Positions 35,574 through 47,800 of a DNA stretch of 64,000 bases are shown here, one piece after another; positions within the stretch are counted from its first letter, which is position 1; each line of letters starts with the position of its first letter. Both the position numbers and the translations under genes were made by a program. The notes under the pieces are model-generated. The model saw nothing but the letters and a program-made list of their open reading frames with translations. It was not told the DNA's origin and did not search any database. Source of the DNA: Diorhabda sublineata (Eukaryota > Arthropoda > Insecta > Coleoptera > Chrysomelidae); the NCBI RefSeq assembly GCF_026230105.1, contig NC_079475.1, positions 11,114,125 to 11,178,124 on the forward strand, written 5' to 3'.

Positions 35574-36646
35574 TAGGGTTGCTAACCTCAAATTTAAAAA
35601 ACTAGGATTTGAAGTTGGAAAAACCAGGACAATTCAATTTAAAAAGCATTAATAGAGTTGCAATAGTTAAATAAATATCTAGTGAAAACAATTGAAATGA
35701 AATACAAGTAATTAAAATAATCAGAGTTGAAAACTAATTATTAAAATATAAAACGACACTTTAGTTTGTAACAAATTTTCTCCTAAATTTCTTTCTTTTG
35801 ACCACTGTGAATTTATGAGGGAAAAGACTCTTTCGACATTAACGTTATGACCCGGTATACTAAATACATATTCAACCTATGGAGGGTAAGAGGTAAGGAG
35901 AACCATCTCTGTGCTACAGAAAATGTCCATCAAATTCTTTACGTTAAGGAGGCGCTACTATCGCATGAGTGTAAATGTTAAATAGCCCTAGAAATTCAAG
36001 AATAAGGACAGAGAAAGAAAGAAGTGATAATAATTAATTAACATTCAGCGTTATCTCAAAGTAGCTTTTCTAGGTTATATTTACAAAATTATTTTGTACT
36101 ACGCGAATAGTTTAGATTTTGTATACCAATATTTAATTATTGACTCTAGTTATTTAAAATTTTTTAACACTGCCTACTTCACTCTATCTAAAGTAGCGAT
36201 GAGCGAGAAATCGCGCCACGCCCGGTAGAAAACATTTGAGAGAGATCATTCAAATAAGACGAACGGAAGACTGAACGATCATATGATATCTCGTCCGACA
36301 GGAGCGCCATTCTGGTGAAATTTTGAATTATAATTTACTGTCTACAAGCTGACAGTTTTTAAGCTAAGCAACCATATGAGATAGTCCTCCTTACCTGTAC
36401 CCTCCATAATTCAACCACTTTCTGTAATTCTGCATATTGTTCCTCAGAAATGCATTGCTTGAAATATGTTAGCCACAAGGCGTTTCAGCTGTTGTCTTTT
36501 TGAGTCGTAACGTAAAAATTTGAGAAGAGTTGCGCGAATTTTAAAATTTAAAAACCCAGAACACCGCTTAAAAAGTATTCAGGACGTTCCAGGACACTAC
36601 AAAAACTAGGACCTGTCCTGGGAAAACAGGACGGTTGGCAACTTTA
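35574..36646. mobile_element. hAT-like non-autonomous element (outer)
   Basis: The element is 1073 bp. The inverted ends are TAGGGTTGCTAACC on the left and, read inward from the right, TAAAGTTGCCAACC. It is flanked by a perfect 8-bp target duplication, GTGTAAAA (35566-35573 and 36647-36654). The right subterminal region is rich in CCAGGAC/GTCCTGG words. Eight-base duplications and a C/TAGGGTTGCC-type end are hAT hallmarks. No transposase frame is present. A second hAT-like element is inserted inside it. Confidence 0.75.
35878..36408. mobile_element. hAT-like MITE nested in the outer element
   Basis: A 531-bp element with inverted ends TATGGAGGGTAAGAGGTAAG and, inward from the right, TATGGAGGGTACAGGTAAGG. 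It is flanked by an 8-bp target duplication, ATTCAACC (35870-35877 and 36409-36416). It lies wholly within the 35574-36646 element, so it is the younger insertion. No coding capacity. Confidence 0.8.
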
Positions 36647-36654
36647 GTGTAAAA

Positions 36655-37020
36655 CCAAAATATACGAGGTATTGTGAAAAATATGATTTATGCTCAAAGT
36701 ACTTGTATTTTTTATAACGAATTTCTTATGAAGAATATTTATTAAAAATAGTTAACTAGTATCTATTAAACAGTTCTAAAAATTCTAATTTCAGTTTTCC
36801 GAGTTTTGGGTCGCTGCATTTCGTTGAAAATTATTTTTTTCGCAATTTAAAAAGAATAAAGTACTAAAAAATAATTAAGCAATAATAAACAATAGTTTAG
36901 AATATTAGAACTATGTTTTTATCACTATTAATAATTATTATTCAGTGGATATGCGAAGTATGCTCAAATAAGCACAGAAATTTTAAAAAGGAACATTTTG
37001 TATATTTTTTGTTTAAAAGA
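36655..37020. other. No recognised gene
   Basis: AT-rich sequence between the hAT-like element and the duplicated block that starts near 37021. Confidence 0.4.
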
Positions 37021-37489
37021 ATACTATTTATTCACACTTATATAGAAAGCTGCACATTCTCTCAAAATGAGGTCTCTGTTTATTATCTAACAAAACTCAA
37101 AAAATATTTTCAAAAGATCGCATGGGTCATAATCTGCATGAAACTTTGGCATGAGAAAGCTGTCGGCGCGTTCGCGCATTCCGGACTTTAAGCGCAAATG
37201 TAAGACCACTTTAGAGCCGTTTAAGCGCAATCCGAAGGAGTGACTATATGGGTCCATTGGTACAAACCAGAGACCAAATAACAGTAGAAGCAGTGGACTT
37301 CTCTGTCGAACTAAAGAAGGATTCTATACTTATTTAGAAACATGCGCATTCCCTTAAAATTAAGTGTTTGTATATTATCATATTATAACAAAACTCAAAA
37401 AGTACTTTCAAAAGATCGCATGGGTCATAATCTGCATGAAACTTTGGCATGAGAAAGAAAGCCGGACTTTAAGCGCAAATGCAAGACCT
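37021..37489 (+). repeat. Direct duplication (37021-37207 and 37321-37489)
   Basis: Two direct copies share GATCGCATGGGTCATAATCT and the following 20 bases exactly, with looser similarity on either side and a common end in GCCGGACTTT/TCCGGACTTT AAGCGCAAATG. The segment between them (about 37208-37320) looks like mariner (TIWVHWYKPETK). Confidence 0.7.
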
Positions 37490-37830
37490 ATGCCTAACGA
37501 CTCTACAGTGAATTAAATTAAATACGGTTAAAAAGGAAATACTCTTCCACTTAGATAATGCACCAGGTCACACCTCCGCCTTCTCTACGGACAAATTGGT
37601 CGAATTGGGCTATGAACTGCCACCATTTTCCAGGTTTGACCCCGTGCGACTTCTTTTTGTTTACAAATTTTAGAAAATAATTTGTTAAGCAAAATTTTGA
37701 GCCGTATTCACCACTGAAGCCTACTATGCCGCACTCGGGGAAACATACTATTCCGACGTGTTGCGTCGCCGGTTCAAGTGTATCTTCATTATTTTAGTAT
37801 TTCTTTTGTAGGCTAAATACTTTTCGGACG
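37210..37830 (+). pseudogene. Decayed mariner transposase, C-terminal part
   Basis: TIWVHWYKPETK at about 37240 corresponds to the W-V-H-x-Y-x-P-E-T-K block after the first catalytic Asp. LFHLDNAPGHTSAFSTDKLV (about 37548) is the second Asp block. LGYELPPFSRFDP and FTTEAYYAALGETYYSDVLR (about 37710) follow. The duplicated block at 37321-37489 interrupts the order. Stops and shifts make it inactive. Confidence 0.65.
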
Positions 37831-38763
37831 ACCCTCATCCGAATAATTGATTTGACTTGATATTGTGGTATATTAAAATTTGAAATGACAAGCTTTGAAA
37901 ATCATTTATTCAATATCTAGAATAATATTGACATTATTTGTTTTGTAGGAATGCATTTTCAAATAGAATTAAAGGTTAAGAGGTAGCCTCTCCTAGGCTT
38001 TGTCTGTACGAAATGAATTAGACATAGCCTAACTGAGGTTAACTCTGACCCGGTTAATCATCGAGAAAAAGTCTAATTTTCCAGACTGAGGATATTCTAT
38101 CAAATTAGTGTACAAAGGAAAAGGATCAAACAGAAACACACATGTCATTGGGATATTTTAACAAATTCTCTGAAGTAAAAAGACCAAGAATTACGGCAAA
38201 CATTTTATTTTTAAATAGTGTGATTTGAAAAAAACTCGCTAATAATTGCCAACGCTAATAGCAATAAAAGAGATGGTAACATGGATTAACCACGTCCTTG
38301 ATGGTACCGAGTCGAACTGCCGTTCTCATCGAAGTTCCATCTGGAATCCACGCAGGGCCAGCGGATTAGTAGAAGGGAAATACTAGGCGTCTTAAAATTT
38401 GGAAGAACAAAGGCAGATCTCTAAGAGTCAGCAGTCCATCCACTTAGCAACCTACATCAAAGATAAGATCTGGAGCAGAGTTTTGCTAAGTCCGTTGAAG
38501 GGTTTCTGCGCCAGTCCGTCCGAACTTAAAGCTTTTTAGTTTTTAATAAAGCAAATTGTGTTTAATCGTTGTTTTGCTTTCTTCTACGACTCCATACCTG
38601 AACAGCTTCGTAAGGAACACAAACATACAGCATTTTTTATTTTTTTTTCAGTTCCTTAGTATGAGTCTGTTTTCAGGTGACCATTATATTAGCATTATAA
38701 AGTGCGTTTTCCAAAATGAGTTTCAATTGATTTTGTTTTTATTAAAAAATTTGGGAAAATACA
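37831..38763. other. Downstream flank of ATR, no gene
   Basis: Unclassified sequence. A GC-richer patch at about 38280-38530 could be repeat-derived, but I cannot name it. Confidence 0.4.
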
Positions 38764-38769
38764 TTTATT
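38764..38769 (-). terminator. Polyadenylation signal of ATR
   Basis: The minus strand reads AATAAA about 35 nt downstream of the ATR stop codon. Confidence 0.6.
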
Positions 38770-38803
38770 TCAATCAATATACAATACATAACCTTAAAAA
38801 TAA

Positions 38804-41800
38804 TTACAAATATGCTCCCCATCCTAAGTACATCTGACAAAGATTATCGATACTAACTGCCTCTTTTATCAAGTAATTTGTTTGTCCTTCTACGGATAGA
38901 GGCATTGTTACTGTCCTATTTCTTGTTTTAACAGATCCCTTAAGTCTTAATTCTATATTCTTTATATGATCCACTGCCTGTAACAGATTTGCATTATAAA
39001 AAAAGTAAACAATAACAATTATATAATAATTTACCTCCTCATTTGTTCTTTCAGAATTATGAATGTTAGGTAAAGAAGAATGCCTTGGCCAAGATACTAA
39101 TGGATCGTATACAAAAGGAGCTACTATTGACATCAAGGTATTAGAATTATCTCTAAGTACTCTTAAAGTACAAGCGCACGATTTCCTGAAAATTCCGTCA
39201 ACTCCCAATGGACCCATGGCAGCCACCATATTGTGTGTCAGTCTGAAAGGTACACGTTCGGGCCAGTCGAATTTTTCCCCTGAAATATTAGTGATAAAAT
39301 AATATCAACAAATTACCAAAGAGAAAAAGTGTATTTAGGCCCTGAATATTTGTGGAAAATGGTGAAACAAGATTATCTCCTTTTCTTTTTAAAAACGATA
39401 CACTGCGTCGAAAAAATTTACACATAAAAAATGAAAAGGCTCCTTTTTTATAGGTGCGAATATACCCTTCTCGTTCAATGTGTGCAGTCGCACCTCGTTC
39501 ATGAGGCCATTCTACCCACTAAAACCACACCCCTTTCTGCTTCCACCTTTCTAAACTGTAACCATTACTTCAAAAGTTCAGGTTATCGAATATGTTAACA
39601 TGTTACTGTTACGTTCTCAGGTATGTATCTTTATTGAAAGTCAGCTCTCTTCAGAATACCTTTTATCATCGTGGCAAAAGTAGACCAGTTTCTGTCAGAA
39701 GGTCGGTACAAGATTTTTAGTATTAAAGATGGTGTTTATTTCCCTCCGTGTGTTCCCCCGATGGCAGTAAAAAAGGTATAATTGGCGTTGTTGTTACATT
39801 ATATATAGGACTCTCAATGCTTCTAAGTTCTAGATAATAGTTGCATATCCAGAGAGTGCTTGCGTGTTTCTCTTTAATCCACTTGGGTGAGTTTTGAATG
39901 AGCGTTCTCGTCCAATTGTTTGTGTTTTCCTACCGCTGCTGCCATCTAAACACGTAGATTGCAGTTTTTTGCCACCTCCATGCTATATGTCCAGACTGGA
40001 GCTATATAGAGGATGGTTGAGTAGATAGCTGAACGCAGTAATCTTCTGCTTGCCTTTGGTCCTGCCTAATTTGTTTTTCTTTTCAAAATAGGCATATCGT
40101 CTTCGTCTGAAAAACATATTTCTATTGTAAGTGAAGCTTTAAGGTTAGGAAACAATAAAAAGTAACTGCGGGCAAGATCTGGTGAATAACATCGGTGATT
40201 AACCAATTCGACATGGAATTCATGAATTTTAGACATGGCGATTGTCAATGTGTGAGAAGGTGCCTTGTACTAATGGAAAAGCATTTTCTTTTATCCAAAT
40301 GTGATCGCTTTGTGATATCCCACAAACTGTCTCCATCATTTTTCCGTTCAATAAAAACCGACTTTGTCTTTTTAGAAGGATGTTCGATTTTTGCCATCCA
40401 CCGTCTTGACTAACTTTTCAGACAACTCTCGTTTATTAGAGAACAAATTTTTGTTTTAGTGAGGTATTGATATTATCAGTAGTAAAATATTTACATTAAA
40501 TAGAACCGTTTAACGTAAAGAATCAAAATCTGGTCATTAATAACTATCTATACACTTATACTTGTCGATTAATTATGTGAAAGTTTATTTTATGATAATA
40601 ACAAACCTTTATTGAATAAACAATTGAAATCTACATGTACAACGTCACCACATGTAGAATCCAATTGAATATTTTCACCATGTCGGTCTCCCAATCCAAG
40701 CATGTATCCAGCCATTGACATAACTGCAGTTGTTCTAACATATGCGGTACGTGCTGTTAACCAACTCTAAAAATAATGTAGTTATTGAAAAACACATATT
40801 TAGATTATCATGTCAGTTGGTAATAATTTGAATGGCCTCAACCCACTACCATCACACCAACACTCACGATTAAACTATCTCATATGAGCGTTTTGTTAAC
40901 CAAGTTATCATCTTCCGTCGAGTCTGACCTTATTTAACAGTACTTACTTGTGCATCGGGAAAGGTTTTCCTGAACCATTCACCTAATATTGGCGGATGTC
41001 GTGGTATCAACTTTTTCAAAAAGACATCCCGCTTCTTTTCAAGAGAGTCTCTAATATTGCAACAAGCATCCCTTAATTCTTTTGCCTTCATTATGTAACC
41101 TGTAATTGATATTTTTATAAATATTCTTCATTTTGTGATGATGTCTTGTTTTTAGGTCTCCTTCAATTGAAATTTCGTTTAAAAACAGAATAAATCTTGA
41201 CTTTTCGACCTACTACGGTAATAGTAGGTCAAGATGATGATTGTGATAATTTTTTTTGATTATAGTTTAAAAATAGAATAAATCTTGACGTTTTGACCTA
41301 CCACAGTAGTAGTAAGTCAAGATGATGATTCTGCTGATTTGTTTTGATTTTAGTTTTCCTTCAATTGAGATTTGTGATGATTTGTTTTGATTTTAGTTTA
41401 AAAGCAGAATAAATCTTGACGTTTTAACCTACCACAGTAGTAGTAGGTCAAGATGATAATTCTGATGATATGTTTTGATTTTAGTTTTCCTTCAATTGAA
41501 ATTTAGTTTAAAAATAGAATAAATCTTGACGTTTTGACCTACCACAGTAGTAGTAGGTCAAGATGATGATTCTGCTGATTTGTTTTGATTTTAGTTTTCC
41601 TTCAATTGAAATTTGTGATGATTTGTTTTGATTTTAGTTTAAAAGCAGAATAAATCTTGACGTTTTAACCTACCACAGTAGTAGTAGGTCAAGATGATGA
41701 TTCTGCTGATTTGTTTTGATTTTAGTTTAAAAGCAGAATAAATCTTGACGTTTCGACCTACTACAGTAGTAGTAGGTCAAGATTATCAATTAAAGGAGGT

Positions 41801-44800
41801 CTAAAATCAAAACAAATTATTACTAAATATACGTATACAAAAATATCTAAGAATTAAAAATAGGTTTTCATTCGACATATAAAACATATTTGGAATTAAT
41901 TTTGATATTGAATTTAACCTTTTTGCTTATACAGAGATAATAAAACTGGTCTCAATCCGACAAGGTTGTGAACCCATTCTATCAATCCACATTCTTCATT
42001 GAGTGGTGCTACAGAATATAATCTAATATTTAGTCTCCTCTGTCTAGCTTCACCTTCTCTAGCTAATAAATGGTTAACTATATCGTTAAATTCCATAAGG
42101 CGAAAATCTTTTCTCAAATCGTCTTTTGGTTTTAACATGAAAATATATCTAGAAGAGAAATTATTTTGTTAGTTGTTGCTAAGACTGCAGCTTTAAATAA
42201 TTAAATTTATTTATTAAAACAGTTTTTATATTTCGAGTACATGTTCTGACGACAATCTCCAAAAGCTACTACATTACTTTACCTAACCTAACTTAACATA
42301 ACATAACCTAACCTAACCAAAAAATCGATACGATGTAAGTTAGAAACTCGACTCAAAAATTATCGAGCTAGTTGATCATTTTAAATACCCGGGAGTGAAA
42401 TAAGAGTCATGGAAACCTTTTTAACAATGTAAGAGAGCAAACAATAAAAGCGGTCCCAATTTTGAGATGTTTCGACTGTAAGTCCTATCAATACATACGC
42501 AGCAGAAATAAGACCAAACCCGAGTAGGATACTACAGACGATGAGAACAGTCGAAATGAAAATACTAAGAAGTAAACAAGGCAAAACTCTACACGACAGA
42601 ATACGGAATGAAAATATTAAACAGCATAGGAATGTGGGTAAGACAGAGACGAAAATTCTGGAACAAACATATAAAAAGATTGGGAGACGGTGAACTTGTT
42701 AAGAATGATAAAATGAACAGCCTAGAAGGAAGAAGACCACAGGAAAGATCACCAAAACGATGACGGGGAAGACTTGTTGGCAATGAACAGGAAGTAGCCT
42801 ATTAATATAGTAATCGATATTAGGAAGAAGAAGTACAGATTTTATATAAATATTTCGTCACAAATATGGAGCGTAGAGGTAAGAAGAATTAACTCAGTGT
42901 ATCAAAAAGTTTCAAATTACAAAGTCGATTTACTTTTTGCAAAGACAATTTGAATTTACGTCCTAGTAGCCAGTAGTGGTATCAAAGAAAATAAATTATC
43001 AAAACTGGCAACATGTAATATAAAATCTTTAAACTGGCTAGCGATCACTTATGTAATAGACACAATCATACACATAATCAATTGAGAAGAAGAATAAGGT
43101 TAAGTTATTCCTTAACTTTTAGAAAAATTTTATATCGTCAGTGAACAAATTCGTATTGTAATTTATAAACAATAACGAGATTAAAACAATGTCATATTGT
43201 CAGAAATTAGGTCCCAACAATAAAGATATAGTAATTTTTGCTACGAAAGAAGATCATCAAATACCAAGTAAAGTCAAACTACCCGAAATAAAACCTCAAC
43301 CTGGTTTGGTATTAGAAAACGGTGATATTAATTGGAGTTGTCCTTGTTTAGGAGGATTGGCAACTGGTCCTTGTGGCGTCGAATTTAGGAACGCTTTTAC
43401 ATGTTTTCACAGCGCAGAAGGAGAAGAACAAAGCAAGGAATGCTACAGTCTTTTTAAAACGATGCAGAACTGTATGGAAAAATATCCAAATTTATATCAT
43501 AAGAATTTGGGAGGTGACAGAGACGATTTAACTAGTACAAACACATTATCTGTAACAGATAGTGAAGTAGAAACTCCAAAAGGTGTTGATGAAAAAGACA
43601 ATATAGTAAAGAAATAATTAACATACCCTTCCTTCGTATGAATGGATTTTGAATTTTGTTTGTTGAAATTTGGAATTATAATGCATATGAAATTAATTAT
43701 CCTAATCAGTTGAATTCATAAATTTAGTAGTTTTACTTTTTTAATAATTGATTAGTTAACATTGTCCTTTTTCAGATGATTATTATTATTTGAATAGGGA
43801 ATATGTTGTTAGAGATAAAATGTATTTTAATAAGAACAATATAAAAATTGCAAAATTCTTGTGATTATTTTTCAAATGTTCTTAATTCCAATAAGTTACT
43901 ATGTTTATTCAATGAACAAAGACAAAGATTTTATTTGTTCCATCAACTTATTTAATAATATAAGTCAAGCATATATTATCTTTTCTTTCATTTCCTAGCA
44001 TTCTTATAAAATGAACAATAGAAAAAGCATAAAGCAAAAAGAGCGAATAAGGATAAAATCAATTACTGGGACAACTTACAAGGGCTGAGACAGGGAAAAA
44101 CATAACCAGAGAGGGTTTGCACCCTAACCTACGAATACTAATAGGAGTCCTATCAGGGCACTGAAGGACACCTGAAAACACTAGACTTAGTAGATAGAAG
44201 ACAAAGATATTCTGAAGTGGAATGAGATTAATAGATCGTCTACAAACACTAATATCACAACAAGAAAGGGGGACATAATAAATTCTTTGGTTTGCAGTGT
44301 ATATAATACCCTAATACACATATATACTCATAAAATGAGCAATAAATTTTGTGGCCGTCAAGTGAACCTTGAGAGGATGTCACAAATAATAGAAGCAGGT
44401 GAAATTGAACTAACAAAAATGGTAACTACAAAAAAGTACTAATGAAATATGGTAAAAATATAACAGGTTATAAAAAGTATGAGAAAAGAGAAGTAACAGA
44501 AATTATGAATGATGGAAGAATTATTAAATGTAAAAAATGAGCATGATTTGATAAAAGGTGAAATTATTAATCTAGAAGAAGATGAATTAATAACATCAAG
44601 AGGAAGTCAAACAAGGTATCCAAAAAGAAGAAAAGTTGCTTATTATCATAATATTACTACAAAAATGCTACAAAACCCAGGTGAAAAAAAGACTTCAATT
44701 GTTAACATATGAAATATTCATAAAAGAGAGAATAGAAGAAGAATGGAAATTAGGAGGCAGTGACTAACAGATATACCGAAGGCACTTTACTAAAGCACTT

Positions 44801-47800
44801 GTGTATGGAATAGTCTGGACAAAAAAAAATCATTCTCATGGAAAAGTATGGCCCGGGTGAATATTTCTAAACCCTAGACAGAAGAATGTGAAATATATAC
44901 CTCTTCTTTCACCATTGTACATTAAATTACGCCTAATTGAATGAATATCAATAAAATGGTTGGTTGCAATGGGTGCGGATTTTTGTATAGGAAAGAAAAA
45001 TTCTCATACAAACTTCCTAAATTGTTTTATCAATAGCTCAAGAATCAATTTACCTTGATCTTTTGTTAGACAAAAAACTACATAACTAAATATAAATCAA
45101 CTAAATTTTATCAAAATAAGCTGATAATCCGAAAAATTACAGAATAAAATAAAATATTGTAAAGTCAAAAAATATATGGTGCAGATAAGTGATTACATTA
45201 CATATTTCTATATATTTATGGTGGTGTATGGCTTTTGTTGATATAAGTAATCTTTGATAGTCACAATTAACAATTACATGAATTGTGGACACAGGAACGA
45301 GAATTCTTTCTTCCACAATGGGTTTATCCTATGTTTCTTCTTTGGTATCTTTTCTCATCCTGGTTCTTAGTTGTGGTTCCACATCTTTCGTAGTCGACCT
45401 CTACTCCGTATTCCATTTGGAGATTTATACTTATATGTTGGTTCCATTATTTTTTACGTTGTCATATCCTTTAGCTTTAGTTATCTACGTCACACGATCT
45501 GATGTTTTCGCTTCTTTCTCGATTTAGTATCCGCCATCTTTGTGGTATTCAAAAGATGTTTCGTTTGGGATGTTTTTGGCATTCTGCATTTTCGACAAAT
45601 ATAGCAGATTTTGATTTCGTGCCAATCAGAGTGTTTAATGAAGTTTCCAATCACTTTACTGTGATAGGGAGCTTTTGGTTTGGAATTCAATGTATAAATG
45701 AAGAATGTTTGGCACTTTTATACTTATAAAAACCAATTACTTACTACAGATTAAAGACAATTAATGATGCTCCTTTTGTCGATAAGAGAGAGAAAGTGAA
45801 ACCATAATCCAAACGTTATGCATTTGTTCTACAATTATTTAAGAACAACTAAGTCTTTGAAATTTCCTTACTTTTAAAGTTGTTACTAGACTACAATGAA
45901 AGTTGCTTTGATGAGGTTTCCATATATTTTTAAAATAATTCCATATTAGGACCATAAATGGTTGGAGCGATTAAGGAAAGAACTAAAAGTTTCTTACCTT
46001 TTTCCATCTGATCCTTTTAAAGAAATTTTTCGAGGTTTTTGCAAACTTTGCAGTACACTGATTTCATCTTCAATGCCTACGATGTACACATACGCATTTG
46101 GAAACGGATTATGCTGAGCATTACTAAAATCCGGATTAGGTATAATAAGTTTTCTTAATTTGAACGTTGGCACCATAATTTCACTAAAATCATCTTTTGC
46201 CAGTAACCTGAAACAAAAATCAAAGTGTCAGTTTTCCTTTTTATTAACCTGCAAAGAAATACTTCATATTTCAATTAGCTTAAATAGATTCAGAGGCAGT
46301 TCTTAAGCGACTATCAATTATATCCTAAAGAGGCTCTATTGGATTGCGGTCGAGGCTATTAGCTGATGTACACGTGTTACGGAGATCCAATTATACCCTC
46401 TGGGATCCAAATTCACCTCCTGTAGCCACGTGGTTATCGTATCATTTCATATTTTATATTTACAACATCAAAAGAAAATCTTAACGTTCGAGGTAGTCAA
46501 AATCAGTACTGATTAGTGTTAATTGTATCCCATAACGTTTATCGGGTCTTCTTATAACATTCTTATATCTAAACAAACAAATGTTTATATAACATTGAAA
46601 GCAAAAAGAAAATAAATTCCTAAAAAGCTGAAAAATAAAAAATTGAATAAAAGTGGGATTTAGCATACCAGAGAGGCAAAGTGATAGAATGCACTAGAAA
46701 TAAATAAATGACTGTACCACTTGGAATATATATATACTTGCAAGAAGCTTTCTACAATTAATGTAATAGCTGCAGCATATTCTTTTAAAGTAAGATTATG
46801 ATGAGTTAGGTTTTTATTTTAAAATAACGCAATACTTGCAAGAATATTTAATTTACCTCGGTAACGTTCTCAGTAAAGAGTTAACACTGGCAGTATTAGC
46901 ATCAGCTGGTATTTCCTTATTGCACAATTCAATCAATTTTTCTGCTAAACTCGTGAAATCTCGAACCAGTCTAGTCAAGCTTGTGGTTTTCAATCTAGGA
47001 TCGCAAAGAATTTCTGCACATCTTTTCGACCTCACAGAATAACTGGATTTGATAACAGAAATAACCATCCACAAACTTTGTTGGGGATATTGCTGAACTA
47101 ATTTAATTATTATGGATTTCAACATTATGTACACCTGAAAATTGAGTTAAAACATAATTTAAGTAGAAAAAAATAAGCATTAAATGAATTATTTGGGTGG
47201 GTATAATAAATATTTGATCTGATTGATAATTAAAAGAATTGAAATTACAATTTTTAGCAATATTATGTACATCTATTACTATTGGAATTACTGGAAAAGA
47301 TCTATGAACTTTACAAAGAATTATAGGAGAATAAAGTTATTAACCATTGTCACATTAAATACTCACCCTGTATATATTTAGTAATTTGTAATTTTACCTC
47401 TTTTTGTGGATGACATATTCTCGATACTAATTGCGAAAATGCTGTTAGAAATACATAAGATGGTAGCCTTTCTAAAAAACAATCAATTAACTTGGTCATG
47501 CGCAATAGAATGAGTTTTCTTTCTTCTTTGACTGAATTTTGACTAACTTCTAATAATCTAGTACCATAGTCAAACCATATGGATAACATACGGGGCATCG
47601 ATTGGTAAATGTAGTGTGTACCGTATTGCAAAGATTTACCAAAATAATTGATCATCTGCAGTTGTAAATCGCTTCCCCTAGAATCTTGTTCGGCACTACT
47701 ATAGCTTTGAAAAAGTTTATCTAAGAAGTGTGCCAAACAAACCTAAAATATTTTACAAGTTAAATATATTTAGGACAGACAACAAAGATAAAATAAGAGA

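Larger units (their letters stand above)
39280..40606. other. ATR intron between the last kinase exons
   Basis: Holds a LINE thumb fragment (39850-40070, minus) and a mariner fragment (40066-40420, minus). 39280-39849 is otherwise unclassified. Confidence 0.5.
42149..43188. other. ATR intron, region 5' of Mia40
   Basis: Contains a CCTAAC-type stretch (42281-42318) and a LINE fragment (42400-42830). The 350 bp before the Mia40 start codon shows no recognised promoter element but is the only place for one. Confidence 0.45.

Noticed and set aside
36913..37191. 92-codon plus-strand open frame
   Set aside because: AT-driven composition without a family. It overlaps the duplicated repeat block and its sequence is not preserved in the second copy.
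38556..38837. 93-codon plus-strand open frame at the ATR 3' end
   Set aside because: Low-complexity composition, antisense to the ATR stop codon and polyadenylation region; a shadow frame.
42281..42318. Interstitial telomere repeat
   Set aside because: Words are irregular and the run is under 40 bp; a chance microsatellite is at least as likely.
45285..45729. Overlapping 60-80 codon frames on both strands in an ATR intron
   Set aside because: No recognisable motif, mutually exclusive frames and no splice or homology support.
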